Shown: positions 1-9,033, counted from the stretch's first letter. The stretch is 64,000 bases of DNA from Massilia sp. KIM (GCF_002007115.1 NZ_MVAD01000002.1:1116001-1180000), one strand, 5' to 3'. The notes: a model not told the origin generated them from the sequence alone. Numbers and translations are program-made.

Positions 1-597
1 GGCGCCGAGGCCACGGCTTCCGACGCGGCCCAGCCGGCTGGCGCCGATACTGCCGCGGCGCCGGCTGCCGTATCGGCGCCAGCGGCGGCCGCCAAGCTTG
101 CGGTGCCGCCGGGTTGCCTGCGCATGCGCGGCGCCAGCCTGGTGCTGGGCCCCAAGCCTGATTCCTTCGAGCACGCCATCCTGTGGCCGGAAAATGCCCA
201 TTGCCCGGTTGGTGGCTTCACCCATTTCGAGTTCAAGGCGGCGCAGGAAGCCAAGCATGCCTTCCGCAAGGCCAGCGAGGTGCGCTGCAATGACTGCGAA
301 GGCGGCTATTACCCGGATGCCTGGGGCGGCCGTTCGCTGATCAAGAAGGGCGATTACGCGACCGAATTCCCCAAGCTGCTGGTCAGCCTCAAGCAGGGCG
401 AGAGCGTCGGATGGAAGGGCAACAAATACCACGTGTCGATCACCGCACTGGGCGCACAGCCCATCGGCGAGACACCCTGCAAGCAGTTCCGCTATCAGCT
501 CAAGGATGGCGGAAAACAGGTGGCCGAGTACATCGGGATGTTCTGCGAATACACCCGGCCGTATTCCAGCAAAGCGACCTGGAACGAGGTCGTGTAA
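1..597 (+). CDS. C-terminal part of a Cys-rich protein of unknown function (5' truncated by window)
   Basis: The frame is open from base 1 to the TAA at 595-597, so the start lies outside the window. The visible part begins with about 35 residues rich in Ala, Pro and Asp, which look like a flexible linker. A folded part of about 160 residues follows, with about six cysteines, including a CNDCEGGYY segment and a final FCEYTRPYSS segment. I do not recognise a family. The linker plus a Cys-rich C-terminal domain would suit an exported or surface protein whose cysteines form disulfides, but this is inference. A GTG inside the frame at 103 is probably not the true start, because the linker upstream continues without a stop. 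Confidence 0.6.
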   Translation, partial: GAEATASDAAQPAGADTAAAPAAVSAPAAAAKLAVPPGCLRMRGASLVLGPKPDSFEHAILWPENAHCPVGGFTHFEFKAAQEAKHAFRKASEVRCNDCEGGYYPDAWGGRSLIKKGDYATEFPKLLVSLKQGESVGWKGNKYHVSITALGAQPIGETPCKQFRYQLKDGGKQVAEYIGMFCEYTRPYSSKATWNEVV

Positions 598-674
598 GGC
601 AAGCGCAGCGCCGCCGCTCCAGCCCCTGTGCCACACTGGATGCTCCAATTCGCATGGCGGCAAAGGAGCATAGC

Positions 675-950
675 ATGGCAACCGATCAGCAAAACGAGCA
701 GCAAAACCAGCAGCAGAATCAGCAGCAGAACCAGCAGCAGAACCAGCAGCAGAGCCAGCAGCAAGCTCAGCAGCAAGCACCGCAGCAGGGGCAGCAGCAA
801 CAGGGCGAGCAGGCCCGCAGCCAGCAGCAAGCGCCCGCGCGCAAGCCTGGCGAGGTCGATGGCCTTGCCGACAAGAAGCCCGAGGAACTCACGCCCGACG
901 AGCTGCGCCTGATGGCCGATACCATGCCGGGCGAGGGCCCAGGCGACTGA
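675..950 (+). CDS. Small Gln/Asn-rich low-complexity protein
   Basis: This encodes 91 residues from the ATG at 675, which has an AAAGGAG ribosome site about 6 bases upstream. Residues about 5-55 are almost only Gln, Asn, Ser and Ala, built from tandem CAG-CAG-AAC-CAG units. The last 35 residues form a charged tail (DGLADKKPEELTPDELRLMAD) that looks like a short helix. No enzyme motif is present. Longer readings from 411 have no ribosome site and overlap the upstream gene. Function is unknown. The Gln repeat should vary in length between strains by slippage. Confidence 0.6.
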   Translation: MATDQQNEQQNQQQNQQQNQQQNQQQSQQQAQQQAPQQGQQQQGEQARSQQQAPARKPGEVDGLADKKPEELTPDELRLMADTMPGEGPGD

Positions 951-962
951 CAGCCGGCCGCT

Positions 963-990
963 GTAACCGGAGCGGCCCCGGGAACGAATA
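963..990 (+). promoter_or_regulatory. SigF-type ECF promoter of the DUF1223-cytb-molybdoenzyme operon
   Basis: GTAACC at 963-968 and CGAATA at 985-990 are separated by exactly 16 bases. The same GTAACC-N16-CGAA arrangement lies in front of the sigma/anti-sigma operon at 5044-5069. I recall this layout as the Caulobacter SigF consensus. It lies about 33 bases before the ATG at 1023. Confidence 0.75.
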
Positions 991-1022
991 GGAAGCTGTG
1001 ATCCACGCATGCACAGCTTCCG

Positions 1023-1838
1023 ATGACACTTCGACTTCCATTTTCCGCGCGCCTGATCCCTGCGCTGCTGGCTGCCGCTGGCGGTGCGGCCGCCGCCTCC
1101 GAACTGGACTGTGAGGTCGCCAGCGGCCCCGCGACCGCCGCCCTGGTCGAGCTCTACACCAGCGAAGGCTGCTCCAGCTGTCCGCCGGCGGACCGGCAGC
1201 TGCGCGACTTGCGCCAGCAGCTTCCCGCCGATGCGCGGGTGGTCCCGGTCGGCCTGCACGTTACCTACTGGGACGCGATCGGTTGGCGCGACCCATTCGC
1301 ACAGGCGCGTTTCGACGAGCGGCAGCGAGCGCTGCTCGCCCAGGGCCGCTGGAAGGTGGCGTACACGCCGCAGTTCTTCGTCGATGGCCGCGAGCTCCGC
1401 GACTGGCGCGCCGGCCTGGTGCAAACGATCCAGCGCGTGAACGCCCGGCCGGCGCTGGCGGCGATCGATCTGCATGTCAGCGCTCCGACGCGGGCCGGCC
1501 TCCCGCATCTGCGCCTCGAAGTCAGCGCGCGGGTGGCGGCCCCGCGCGGCGGCGAAGCCCTGTTCGTCGCGCTGACCGAGAGCGGTCTCGCATCCCGGGT
1601 GGCGCGCGGCGAGAACGCCGGGGTCACCCTGCGGCATGACGACACCGCGCGCCTGTGGCTGGGGCCGATCGCGCTGCACAGCGCGACCGCGCGCTTGACG
1701 CACGAGCTCGCGCTGCCCGCGCAATGGCGTCCCGACCGCCTGCGCGCGCTCGCCTTCGTCCAGGACGCCGACGCCCGCATCTTGCAGGCGCTCGACACCA
1801 GTTCCTGCGCCGGCGCGCAGGCCGGGAGGCGCCAATGA
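1023..1838 (+). CDS. DUF1223 family exported thioredoxin-like protein
   Basis: This is a 271-residue protein with an N-terminal hydrophobic signal (about residues 5-25, with an AAAAS-type cleavage region). The DUF1223 hallmark VELYTSEGCSSCPPAD sits at about residues 40-56. The CSSC pair resembles a thioredoxin-type redox motif, so a periplasmic thiol or redox role is possible, but no activity is established that I know of. It is the first gene of an operon and overlaps the next gene by ATGA. The SigF-type promoter upstream puts it in the stress regulon controlled by the sigma factor at 3776-4339. Family assignment is good and function is inferred. Confidence 0.85.
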   Translation: MTLRLPFSARLIPALLAAAGGAAAASELDCEVASGPATAALVELYTSEGCSSCPPADRQLRDLRQQLPADARVVPVGLHVTYWDAIGWRDPFAQARFDERQRALLAQGRWKVAYTPQFFVDGRELRDWRAGLVQTIQRVNARPALAAIDLHVSAPTRAGLPHLRLEVSARVAAPRGGEALFVALTESGLASRVARGENAGVTLRHDDTARLWLGPIALHSATARLTHELALPAQWRPDRLRALAFVQDADARILQALDTSSCAGAQAGRRQ

Positions 1839-2428
1839 GCCGCCCCGGCACCATCCACCCTCTCTGGCTTCGGGTCACGCACTGGCTCAATGCGCTGGCC
1901 GTCGTGCTCCTGATCGCCAGCGGCTGGCGGATCTACAACGCCACCCAGTTCTTCGGCTTCGCGATCCCGCCCTCGATCACGCTCGGAGGCTGGCTGGGCG
2001 GCGCCATCGCCTGGCACTTCGCCGCCATGTGGCTGCTGCTTGTCAACGGCGCCATTTACCTCGTGCTGAACCTGGTGACGGGCCGCCTGGCGCGTCGCTT
2101 CCTGCCGGTGCGGCCGCGCGAGCTGCTGCGCGATCTCGGCGCCGCCTTGCGCGGCCGCCTTTCCCATGCCGACCCTGCGCGCTACAACAGCGTGCAGCGC
2201 CTCGCCTACCTGTTTGTGATGGCGGACTGCATCGTCCTCGTGCTGTCCGGGCTGGTGCTGTGGAAGTCGGTCCAGTTTCCCCTGCTGCGCGAACTGCTTG
2301 GCGGCTACGAGGGCGCGCGCCGCGTGCACTTCGTCGCCATGGCGGCGCTGTGCGGCTTCATCGTGCTGCACCTGCTGATGGTTGCGCTGGTGCCGCGCAC
2401 CCTGCTGTCCATGCTCAGGGGCCGCTGA
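1835..2428 (+). CDS. Cytochrome b561-like membrane subunit
   Basis: This is a 197-residue integral membrane protein with about four to five hydrophobic segments. Candidate haem-ligand histidines are in the first segment (LRVTHWLNAL), the second (AIAWHFAAMW) and the last (FIVLHLLMVAL). This matches the cytochrome b561 / Ni-hydrogenase cytochrome b family (PF01292). It starts at the ATG overlapping the DUF1223 stop and is followed 20 bases later by the YedY-like molybdoenzyme, for which it is the likely haem-containing membrane electron donor, analogous to MsrQ/YedZ although not of that family. The coupled start implies co-translation with the DUF1223 gene. Confidence 0.85.
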   Translation: MSRPGTIHPLWLRVTHWLNALAVVLLIASGWRIYNATQFFGFAIPPSITLGGWLGGAIAWHFAAMWLLLVNGAIYLVLNLVTGRLARRFLPVRPRELLRDLGAALRGRLSHADPARYNSVQRLAYLFVMADCIVLVLSGLVLWKSVQFPLLRELLGGYEGARRVHFVAMAALCGFIVLHLLMVALVPRTLLSMLRGR

Positions 2429-2448
2429 TATTCGTCGACGAGGATGCC

Positions 2449-3231
2449 ATGAACCCGATCAAACCCCGTAAGATCGTCGTGCCCGCCCAGGCCGGAACGA
2501 TGCTGTCCGACGCGATACGCCGCGTACCCGATGCCGGCCGCCGCGTCTTCCTGCAACGCAGTTTGAGCCTGGGCGGCCTGGCCTTGCTCACCGGGTGCAC
2601 ACCGGACACCGAGGAGAGCATCGAGCGCGCGTTGCAACTGGTCTCGCGCTTTAACGACCGCGTCCAGGCGGCGCTGTTCGACCCTGCCAGGCTGGCGCCG
2701 ATCTACCCGGAGAGCATGATCACCCGGCCATTTCCATTCAACGCCTACTACGGCGAGGACGAGGTGCGCGTGGTCGACGGCGGGTCCTGGCGCCTCGAGC
2801 TGGCCGGGCTGGTGGGCGACCGCCGTCCCTGGACGCTGGCGCAGCTGCGCGCCCTGCCGCAACAGGATCAGGTTACGCGTCACATCTGCGTCGAGGGCTG
2901 GAGCGCGATCGGCAAGTGGGGCGGCGTGCCTTTCTCGCATTTCCTGCGCCTGGTCGGGGCCGACCTGGGCGCCAGGTACGTGGGCTTCCACTGTGCCGAC
3001 GACTATTTCACCAGCATCGACATGGCGACCGCCCTGCACCCGCAGACCCTGATGGCCCTGAGCTACGACGGCGAGGTCTTGCCGCCGCGCTACGGTTATC
3101 CGATGAAGCTGCGCATTCCGACCAAGCTCGGATACAAGAATCCGAAGCATATCCAGGCCATCTTCGTGACCAACACCTATCCAGGCGGCTATTGGGAAAA
3201 CCAAGGCTATAACTGGTTTGGCGGTAGTTAG
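2449..3231 (+). CDS. YedY/SUOX-type molybdopterin-dependent oxidoreductase
   Basis: This is a 260-residue protein of the sulfite-oxidase fold. RRVFLQRSLSLGGLALLTGC at residues about 31-50 is a twin-arginine-like signal ending in a lipobox-like Cys, so export is likely. The segment HICVEGWSAIGKWGGVPF carries the Cys expected to bind molybdenum, and FHCADDYFTSID and GYPMKLRIPTKLGYKNPKH are typical of the family. It is shorter than E. coli MsrP (about 330). The preceding cytochrome b is the likely partner. The first 17 residues contain VVPAQAGT, which is what a REP repeat encodes, so the true start may be the ATG at 2500. The start at 2449 is kept because GAGG lies 7 bases upstream. Substrate is unknown; protein methionine sulfoxide or other S- or N-oxides are possible. 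Confidence 0.85.
   Translation: MNPIKPRKIVVPAQAGTMLSDAIRRVPDAGRRVFLQRSLSLGGLALLTGCTPDTEESIERALQLVSRFNDRVQAALFDPARLAPIYPESMITRPFPFNAYYGEDEVRVVDGGSWRLELAGLVGDRRPWTLAQLRALPQQDQVTRHICVEGWSAIGKWGGVPFSHFLRLVGADLGARYVGFHCADDYFTSIDMATALHPQTLMALSYDGEVLPPRYGYPMKLRIPTKLGYKNPKHIQAIFVTNTYPGGYWENQGYNWFGGS
2476..2500 (+). repeat. Decayed REP-like element inside the molybdoenzyme N-terminus
   Basis: The stretch resembles one strand of the REP elements seen elsewhere in this window (CGTCGT-CCCGC-AGGC-GGAAC pattern). Translated it gives VVPAQAGT, a common signature of REP sequence read as protein. The match is imperfect. Confidence 0.4.
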
Positions 3232-3285
3232 GCGCCAGGCGCCCGCAGTACCACGCAGTTCCATCAACCCACCAAGGAAATCACC

Positions 3286-3573
3286 ATGAAAACAATCACT
3301 GCCCTGATTCTCGCACTCGCATTCGCCGGCGCCGCTCACGCGCAGGATGGCATGAAACACGACGCCATGAAAAAGGATGCGATGAGCAAGGACGCCATGA
3401 GTAAGGACCACATGAAAAAGGACGCCATGAAGAAGGACGCCATGTCCAAGGACGGCATGGCCAAGGGAGGCATGGCCAGGGACGGCATGGCCAAGGAAGG
3501 CATGGCCAAGGACGGCATGGCCAAGGACGGCATGGCCAAGAATGGCATGGGCAAGGAGGCCATGAAGCAATAA
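3286..3573 (+). CDS. Pentapeptide MXKDX repeat protein, exported
   Basis: This is a 95-residue protein with a clear signal peptide (MKTITALILALAFAGAAHA, cut after AHA). About fifteen tandem five-residue units of the form M-x-K-D-x follow (GMKHD, AMKKD, AMSKD, GMAKD). This is the MXKDX repeat family. Its Met and Lys/Asp density suggests binding of metal or scavenging of oxidants by methionine, which is inference. A strong site, AAGGAAATC, precedes the ATG. It follows the molybdoenzyme gene by 54 bases on the same strand and is probably in the same SigF-type operon. If the molybdoenzyme repairs oxidised methionine, this Met-rich protein would be a plausible substrate. That link is speculation. 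Confidence 0.85.
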   Translation: MKTITALILALAFAGAAHAQDGMKHDAMKKDAMSKDAMSKDHMKKDAMKKDAMSKDGMAKGGMARDGMAKEGMAKDGMAKDGMAKNGMGKEAMKQ

Positions 3574-3775
3574 TGGTCCGGGCAGGGCCTGCCGGTCCTG
3601 CCATTCGACCCGGCGGCGGCCTCGGAAAGAACAGGGGCGCTGCCGGGTCCGCTACCTAGGCCATGCGTCGGAATCATCGTCGGCAGGCTCGATGCTCTCG
3701 CGCCGATCTCGGCATTGCCGGAGCGGGCCGGGAATTTGACGAACAGGTCGTTCATCCCGGCGCCGGCCGGCGCGC

Positions 3776-4339
3776 TCAGGGACAAGAACGTAGATAGGCC
3801 GCCAGCGCCTTCAGGCCGCGGTGAATCCCGACCTTGATCGCCGATTCGGACATGCCGCTGTGGAGGGCCGCCTCCGCCACCGACAATTCCTGCAGCTTGA
3901 CCAGTTCGATCGGCACGCGCTGCCGTTCGGGAAGCCGGCCGAGCAGGACCGCGATGTCGCGGCGCGCATCGACGGCCTGCTCGCACGAGTCCTGGAACAA
4001 GCTTGCCGCATCGTCAAGCGGATCGTTGAACACGTCCTGACGCATGCGGGCACGCAGGTAGTCCATCAGCTTGTAGCGCGCGATCGCATGGACCCAGGCC
4101 GTCACCGGCTGGTCGCGGCGATAGGTGGCGCGCGCGTTGTGGACCGCCAACATGGTTTCCTGAACCAGGTCTTCGACGTGGTCCTGGCCGTCGTAGAGGC
4201 GCTTGCGCAGGAATGCGCGCAGGCGCTTGGCCAATTCGTCCAGGAACAGGCGGTAGGCGCGTGCGTCGCCGTCGAGGCCGGCGAGCAGCCAGGCCTGCAT
4301 CTGTTGCTCGATCAACAACCAAGGTTCGCGGGTGCGCAT
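3776..4339 (-). CDS. ECF RNA polymerase sigma factor, SigF type
   Basis: This is a 187-residue sigma-70 family protein. Region 2 runs from about residue 25 to 95 and includes the DHVEDLVQETMLAVHNARATY core helix and a WVHAIARYKLMDYLR segment. Region 4 covers about 130-185, with the helix-turn-helix LSVAEAALHSGMSESAIKVGIHRGLKAL. It has no extra C-terminal domain. The start at 4339 (MRTREPWLL) lies 13 bases after the stop of the anti-sigma gene, so the two are cotranscribed. Its promoter at 5044-5069 matches that of the DUF1223 operon, which supports autoregulation and identifies the target operon. By analogy with Caulobacter SigF it may respond to oxidative or heavy-metal stress. Confidence 0.9.
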   Translation of the reverse strand: MRTREPWLLIEQQMQAWLLAGLDGDARAYRLFLDELAKRLRAFLRKRLYDGQDHVEDLVQETMLAVHNARATYRRDQPVTAWVHAIARYKLMDYLRARMRQDVFNDPLDDAASLFQDSCEQAVDARRDIAVLLGRLPERQRVPIELVKLQELSVAEAALHSGMSESAIKVGIHRGLKALAAYLRSCP

Positions 4340-4352
4340 CGCTGCCGGGCCG

Positions 4353-4994
4353 TCACCAGCGCAGGATAGCCTTGCCGAGCGCCGCACCCAGTCCCGTGGG
4401 CACCGCCAGCCCGAGCACGTACCAGACGGCCCAGAAGGACACGGCCGTCTCCGGGCAATGCAGGCAATAGACCAGCAGGCCCTGGGCGCCGGCGAACAGG
4501 CCGGCCGCCGCGCCGGCTTCGCGCGGCCGGGTCGGCGCCAGTCCGCGCAGCGCCCAAGAGGCCGCGCAGAAGGCGGGCAGCGAGAGCAGGGCCACCAGCA
4601 AGGTGCACGTCTGCCACGAATTGCCGAGCAGGAGTTGGACGCGCGCTGCGGGCGCGGCATGGGCCAGGACGAGGGCGCCGCCGGCCCAGAGCGCAGCCAG
4701 GGCCGCCACCGCCAACCACCAGCCCCGCCCTCCATTGCGGCCGGGCCGCGCGAGCCGGGCGCCGACCGAGAGGGCGGCGCACAGGAGCGCCGCGGGAAAG
4801 ACCAGTTTGAGCCAGAATCCGCCGCTGCCGAGCGCTTGCGCCAGGTCGCTCCGGACGCCCAGCAGGGGCAGCATGAGGGCGGCGGCGCCGGCCAGGCCGA
4901 GCGCCATGGCCAGTGCGAATCGCTTTTCAACGGTGCGCGGATCGGAGGCTTCGACGCCATGCGCCAGCATCGCAGCCAGATCATGAGTTTTCAT
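4353..4994 (-). CDS. DUF1109/NrsF-type membrane anti-sigma factor
   Basis: This is a 213-residue protein with six hydrophobic segments after a short cytosolic N-terminus (MKTHDLAAMLAHGVEASDP), which fits the DUF1109/NrsF family. The known family member NrsF holds SigF inactive at the inner membrane. It contains Cys residues in and near membrane segments (QTCTLLVAL, FCAASW, YCLHCPETAV). Paired cysteines of this kind are used by NrsF to sense metal or oxidant, so a redox trigger is plausible here. It is first in the operon and the sigma gene follows 13 bases later. Confidence 0.88.
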   Translation of the reverse strand: MKTHDLAAMLAHGVEASDPRTVEKRFALAMALGLAGAAALMLPLLGVRSDLAQALGSGGFWLKLVFPAALLCAALSVGARLARPGRNGGRGWWLAVAALAALWAGGALVLAHAAPAARVQLLLGNSWQTCTLLVALLSLPAFCAASWALRGLAPTRPREAGAAAGLFAGAQGLLVYCLHCPETAVSFWAVWYVLGLAVPTGLGAALGKAILRW

Positions 4995-5043
4995 TGTTCC
5001 TGCCTCTTCAAGAGAGGGCGGCGCCGCCGCCTACGCATGCTAG

Positions 5044-5069
5044 TTCGCTCAGGCGCGCGGTCCGGTTAC
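5044..5069 (-). promoter_or_regulatory. SigF-type promoter of the anti-sigma/sigma operon
   Basis: On the minus strand GTAACC (5069-5064), 16 bases, then CGAA (5047-5044) exactly repeats the promoter found at 963-990. The ATG of the anti-sigma gene is about 50 bases further on. This supports positive autoregulation. Confidence 0.75.
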
Positions 5070-5242
5070 AGCCGGGGCGAACAATCGCCCCGCCGTCATG
5101 GATATGTCAGCAGGCAGCCCGGAAACAAGTATACGCCGTGCTTGCGGCGACCCGTGGCGCCGGCGCGCGGGCGCGGTCGAGGCGCCGACGGCAATCGCCT
5201 TCCGCCATGTCGCGCTAGCGCCGCAACGCAAGCCCCGCGGGC

Positions 5243-7594
5243 TCAGGGCACCGTCACCTGCACGCTGTAGCTGCGGCCGGCCTCTATGTTCTCGATGCGC
5301 GCCTGCGGCAGCTCGACGCCGTCGCAGCGCACCTGCACCTTGTCCACCGCGCCGCGCGTCACCTCGACCTGGAAGGTCGCGCCGCGGAACTGGCGGGTGA
5401 TCTTCATGCCCGGCCAGGCGCGCGGCAGCTGCGGCGCGATGCCCAGGCCCTTGGCGTCGCCCTTCAGGCCGCACAGGCCTTCGATCACGCAGCGATAGAC
5501 CCAGGAGATGGTGCCGGTGTTGAACAGCTGGCTCGAACGGCCCGCCGTGCGCGGGTATTCCTTGTAGGCGCCGCGGTAGTAGTTCGGGATATAGACCGGC
5601 ATCTGGCCGCGCTGCAGGTAGTCCTCCAGGTCCGGACCCGGGATCATCTTGCGCAGGGCGTCGAAGGCGCGCTCGGTTTCGCCCACCGTGTACAGGCTGT
5701 AGATGTAGAACACCGAGGCGTGGTTGTAGACCGCGCCGTTCTCGGCCGACCCCGGATGCTTCTGGGTCACGCGGCCGACGTCCTCGCGCATCTTGCTGTA
5801 GGGCGGGGCGAACATCTGCACGCCGTAGGGCGTGTCGAGCTGGGTGTCGACCTGGGCCAGCATCAGCTTGCGCTGCTCCTCGCTGGCCGCGCCGCTCAGG
5901 ATCGCCCAGCTCTGCGGGTTCAGGTAGATGCGGCCCTCGCTATCCGCCGCCACGCCGAACTTCACGTCGTCGTCGGTGATGCCGCGCGCGAACCAGGCGC
6001 CATCCCACAGGTGGGTGTTGGCCGAGGCGTTCATGTGGGCCGCGCCGGCGCGGAAGTGCTCGGTCAGGGTAGTGGCGCCGCGCTGGGCGCAGATATCGGC
6101 CCAGATGTTCAGGGCGTAGGCGGCGGCCACGGTCAGCCAGCCGGACACGCCGCGGCCCTTGTAGCCCACCATGTTCATCGGATCGCACCAGTCGCCCTGC
6201 TCGATGTAGCTCAGGCCGCGGTGGTCGCGCTTGTGCAGCAGCCAGTCCATGGCCATCGAGATGCGCTCGAAGGCGCTCTTGACCGCGCCATCGTGGCCCT
6301 TGACCGGCTCGTCGAGGACTGCGTAGTCGGCGGTCTCGTCGAGGTAGGCCAGCAGGCAGACCGGCAGCCAGACGCAGTGGTCGGTGTGCGGGATCTGGTT
6401 GATGTACTTGAGCTCCGCGCCTTCGAACAGCAGGATCCCGTCGGGCATGGCGCCGCTGGCCTCCTGCTGCGACAGCGCGTGCAGGAAGGCGGCGCGCGCC
6501 ACCTCGGGCTTGACGAAGGCCATGCCCATGTTGTCCTGCAGGTAGTTGCGGGTCTGCGGATCGGTCGACAGGCGGTTGACGTCGCCGTGGTAGTACACCT
6601 GGCGCGCCAGCCAGTTGTTGACGAAGTTGTCGAGTTCCTTGTCGGGGGTCTCGATGCGCACGCAGCCGCTGCCCTTGGCGATGTAGGCGTCGTAGTCGCG
6701 CGCGGCGCGCTCGAAGCCCTCGGCGCTCAGGTAGCGTGCGCGCATGGCGGCGATCTCGGCGTCGTCGTAGGCGGGGCCGAACAGGAAGCGCTGCTGGCTG
6801 CTGCCGTCGGCGTCGAGCGCCAGGCGGTACTGGACGGCGGCCACCGGGGTCTCGTAGCGGGCGTCGCCGCCCGCCAGGCGCTCGCCTTCCAGGCCGGCCG
6901 GCGCGTGCAGGCCGCCTTCGCCTTCGAAGGCCAGCTGGTTGGCTTCCCAGGCGTCGGGCGCGTTCTCGCACAGGAAATAGGTCTTGTCCTTGAACAGGCG
7001 GTTCTTGAAGTAGTCCTGCAGCTTCTGGTAGGGCGTGACGCAGGAGGCGACGATGCCTCCCAGGTCGGGGCGGTACTCGCCCGACTGGTTCATCCACGAC
7101 ATGTAGCCGATCGTGAAGTAGGGGTAGACGCTGAGGCGGCGCGGGCGGCCCGACAGGTTGCTCACCTTCAGGGTCCACAGCTCGGCCACGTCCTCGACCG
7201 GCAGGCCGAGGGTGAGCTCGACGCGGATGCCGAGCTTTTCCACGGTCCAGCGCAGGTCGCTGCGGCCGGCCGAGAAGGCGAATCGGTCGACGCCGGCGCG
7301 CACCGGTTCGTAGGGGGCCGAGAACACCTCGCCGGTCTCCTCGTCCTTGACGTAGAAGAAGCGGCCCGGATGGTGGGCGTAATAGGCCTGCTCCGGCTGC
7401 ATGAAGGTCTTGGCTTCCAGGTTCGGCGCATAGGAATACTTGGCCGGCTCGGGCTGCATGAACTGGGCGGTCGCATAACCGCGGCAGGTGACCTGGATCA
7501 TCATCCGGCGGTTCCACAGGAAGCCGCCGGCCTTGGGCATGGCGGTGGGGCTGGTCAGTTCGTAACGGGCACCGTCGTCGGTGGGGTAAAGCAT
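5243..7594 (-). CDS. GH94 family disaccharide phosphorylase (cellobionate/cellobiose type)
   Basis: This encodes a protein of about 783 residues in the GH94 glycoside phosphorylase family. An N-terminal beta-sandwich domain (about 1-280) includes [13 protein letters not shown]. An (alpha/alpha)6 barrel follows, with the acid segment [20 protein letters not shown], the place of the catalytic Asp, and later [12 protein letters not shown] and [11 protein letters not shown]. Such enzymes split a beta-glucoside with phosphate to give glucose-1-phosphate. The length and the GDWCDPMN segment remind me of cellobionic acid phosphorylases, but the substrate is uncertain. The ATG at 7594 has GGAG six bases upstream. 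The ATG at 7615 would overlap the symporter stop by ATGA and add seven residues. It is cotranscribed with the GPH symporter. Confidence 0.85.
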   Translation of the reverse strand: MLYPTDDGARYELTSPTAMPKAGGFLWNRRMMIQVTCRGYATAQFMQPEPAKYSYAPNLEAKTFMQPEQAYYAHHPGRFFYVKDEETGEVFSAPYEPVRAGVDRFAFSAGRSDLRWTVEKLGIRVELTLGLPVEDVAELWTLKVSNLSGRPRRLSVYPYFTIGYMSWMNQSGEYRPDLGGIVASCVTPYQKLQDYFKNRLFKDKTYFLCENAPDAWEANQLAFEGEGGLHAPAGLEGERLAGGDARYETPVAAVQYRLALDADGSSQQRFLFGPAYDDAEIAAMRARYLSAEGFERAARDYDAYIAKGSGCVRIETPDKELDNFVNNWLARQVYYHGDVNRLSTDPQTRNYLQDNMGMAFVKPEVARAAFLHALSQQEASGAMPDGILLFEGAELKYINQIPHTDHCVWLPVCLLAYLDETADYAVLDEPVKGHDGAVKSAFERISMAMDWLLHKRDHRGLSYIEQGDWCDPMNMVGYKGRGVSGWLTVAAAYALNIWADICAQRGATTLTEHFRAGAAHMNASANTHLWDGAWFARGITDDDVKFGVAADSEGRIYLNPQSWAILSGAASEEQRKLMLAQVDTQLDTPYGVQMFAPPYSKMREDVGRVTQKHPGSAENGAVYNHASVFYIYSLYTVGETERAFDALRKMIPGPDLEDYLQRGQMPVYIPNYYRGAYKEYPRTAGRSSQLFNTGTISWVYRCVIEGLCGLKGDAKGLGIAPQLPRAWPGMKITRQFRGATFQVEVTRGAVDKVQVRCDGVELPQARIENIEAGRSYSVQVTVP

Positions 7595-7611
7595 GCGGGT
7601 CTCCAGGAAGT

Positions 7612-9033
7612 TCATGCGCCGGCCTTGCGCGCCGCCAGGTCTTCCTGGATGCGGGCCAGCTGCTTGCGGTCAAGGTTATAGAAGCACATGGTGAGCACGG
7701 CCAGCAGGGCGAAAGCGGCCGGCACGAAGGACATCAGCCACACGATGCCGGCCTGCGAGCCCAGGCTCTGGGTGGCGTTGGGCACGTAGCCGAGCGAGGT
7801 GAACACCGAGCCGATCACTGCCACGGCCACCGCAGTGCCGAGCTTCTGCGAGAAGGTGGCGGCGGCGAAGGTCATGGCGGTGGCGCGGCGGCCGTTGCGC
7901 CACTCGTTGTAGTCGGCGGTGTCGGCGTACATCGAGAAGGCCAGCGGCGACTTGGGGCCGAGGGCCAGGCCCAGGCCGGCCTGCAGCACGAACATCAGGT
8001 CGATGCGCTCGGGCGGGATGAAGAAGAAGGCCGAGGACAGCACGGCGGTGATGCTCATCAGGATGATCATCAGGGTCTTCTTGTCGACGAAGCGGGTCAT
8101 GAGCGGGGTGCAGGCGGCGCCGATGGCGGCGGCCACCATATAGGTCGGCACGAAGCTGGCCATCAGTTCCGGGCGGTTCACCACGTACTTGAAGTAGTAG
8201 GCGGCGGTGGTGGTGCGCAGGGTGATGGTGACCATGATGACCAGGGCCAGCACGAACAGCACCATCCAGGGGCGGTTGCCGAGCAAATCGCGGATGTCGC
8301 GGCCGACGTCCGACTTCTGGCCGGGCGGCGGGGCGATGCGCTCGCGGGTGTTGACAAAAGTGACCACGAACAGCAGGGCCGCGGCCACGCTCCAGGCGGC
8401 CATGGTCAGCTGCCAGCCGCGCTGGTCGTCGCCGCCGCCGAAATAGCTGACCATCGACGGGGTGGCGGCGGTGACCAGGGTGCTGCCGGCGAAGGCGAAG
8501 ATGAAGCGCAGGCCATTGATGGTGGAGCGCTCCTGCGGGTCGGCCGACATCACGCCCGACAGTGCGTTGTAGGGGATGTTCACGCAGGTGTAGCAGACCA
8601 TCATCATCAGGTAGGTGCCGTAGGCCCAGGCCAGCTTGGCGTCGCCCTCGAGGTCGGGGGTGGTGTAGGTCAGCACGGCGGCGGCGCCGAGCGGGATCGA
8701 CATCCAGACCAGGTAGGGACGGAACTTGCCGAAACGGGTCGAGGTGCGGTCGGCTGCGGCGCCGATCATGGGGTCGGTGAAGGCGTTGACGATCTTGATC
8801 ACCGACATCAGGGTCGCGGCGGCGGCGGCCGAGATGCCGAAGGTGTCGGTGTAGAAGATCAGCAGGAAGGTGGCGACGTTGGTCCAGAAGAAGTTGAAGC
8901 CCATGTCGGCGATGCCGTAGCTGAGCTTTTCGCGCCAGCCGAGGCGGGCGTTGGCGTCCTTCGCAGAGGTATCGGGGGCGGCGGCGGCAGGCGCCGGCGG
9001 GCTGGTTGGAACTGCGTCCCCACGTGTAAGCAT
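7612..9033 (-). CDS. GPH-family sugar:cation symporter (MFS)
   Basis: This is a 473-residue protein with about twelve membrane segments. The glycoside-pentoside-hexuronide features are [13 protein letters not shown] near the N-terminus, [28 protein letters not shown] after segment 2, and the mid-protein charged loop. It probably imports the disaccharide that the downstream GH94 enzyme phosphorolyses, saving ATP. The first about 30 residues are polar and Ala-rich. It is the first gene of the operon. A LacI-type operator lies about 70 bases upstream of the start, so induction by sugar is expected, though no LacI gene is in the window. Confidence 0.88.
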   Translation of the reverse strand: MLTRGDAVPTSPPAPAAAAPDTSAKDANARLGWREKLSYGIADMGFNFFWTNVATFLLIFYTDTFGISAAAAATLMSVIKIVNAFTDPMIGAAADRTSTRFGKFRPYLVWMSIPLGAAAVLTYTTPDLEGDAKLAWAYGTYLMMMVCYTCVNIPYNALSGVMSADPQERSTINGLRFIFAFAGSTLVTAATPSMVSYFGGGDDQRGWQLTMAAWSVAAALLFVVTFVNTRERIAPPPGQKSDVGRDIRDLLGNRPWMVLFVLALVIMVTITLRTTTAAYYFKYVVNRPELMASFVPTYMVAAAIGAACTPLMTRFVDKKTLMIILMSITAVLSSAFFFIPPERIDLMFVLQAGLGLALGPKSPLAFSMYADTADYNEWRNGRRATAMTFAAATFSQKLGTAVAVAVIGSVFTSLGYVPNATQSLGSQAGIVWLMSFVPAAFALLAVLTMCFYNLDRKQLARIQEDLAARKAGA

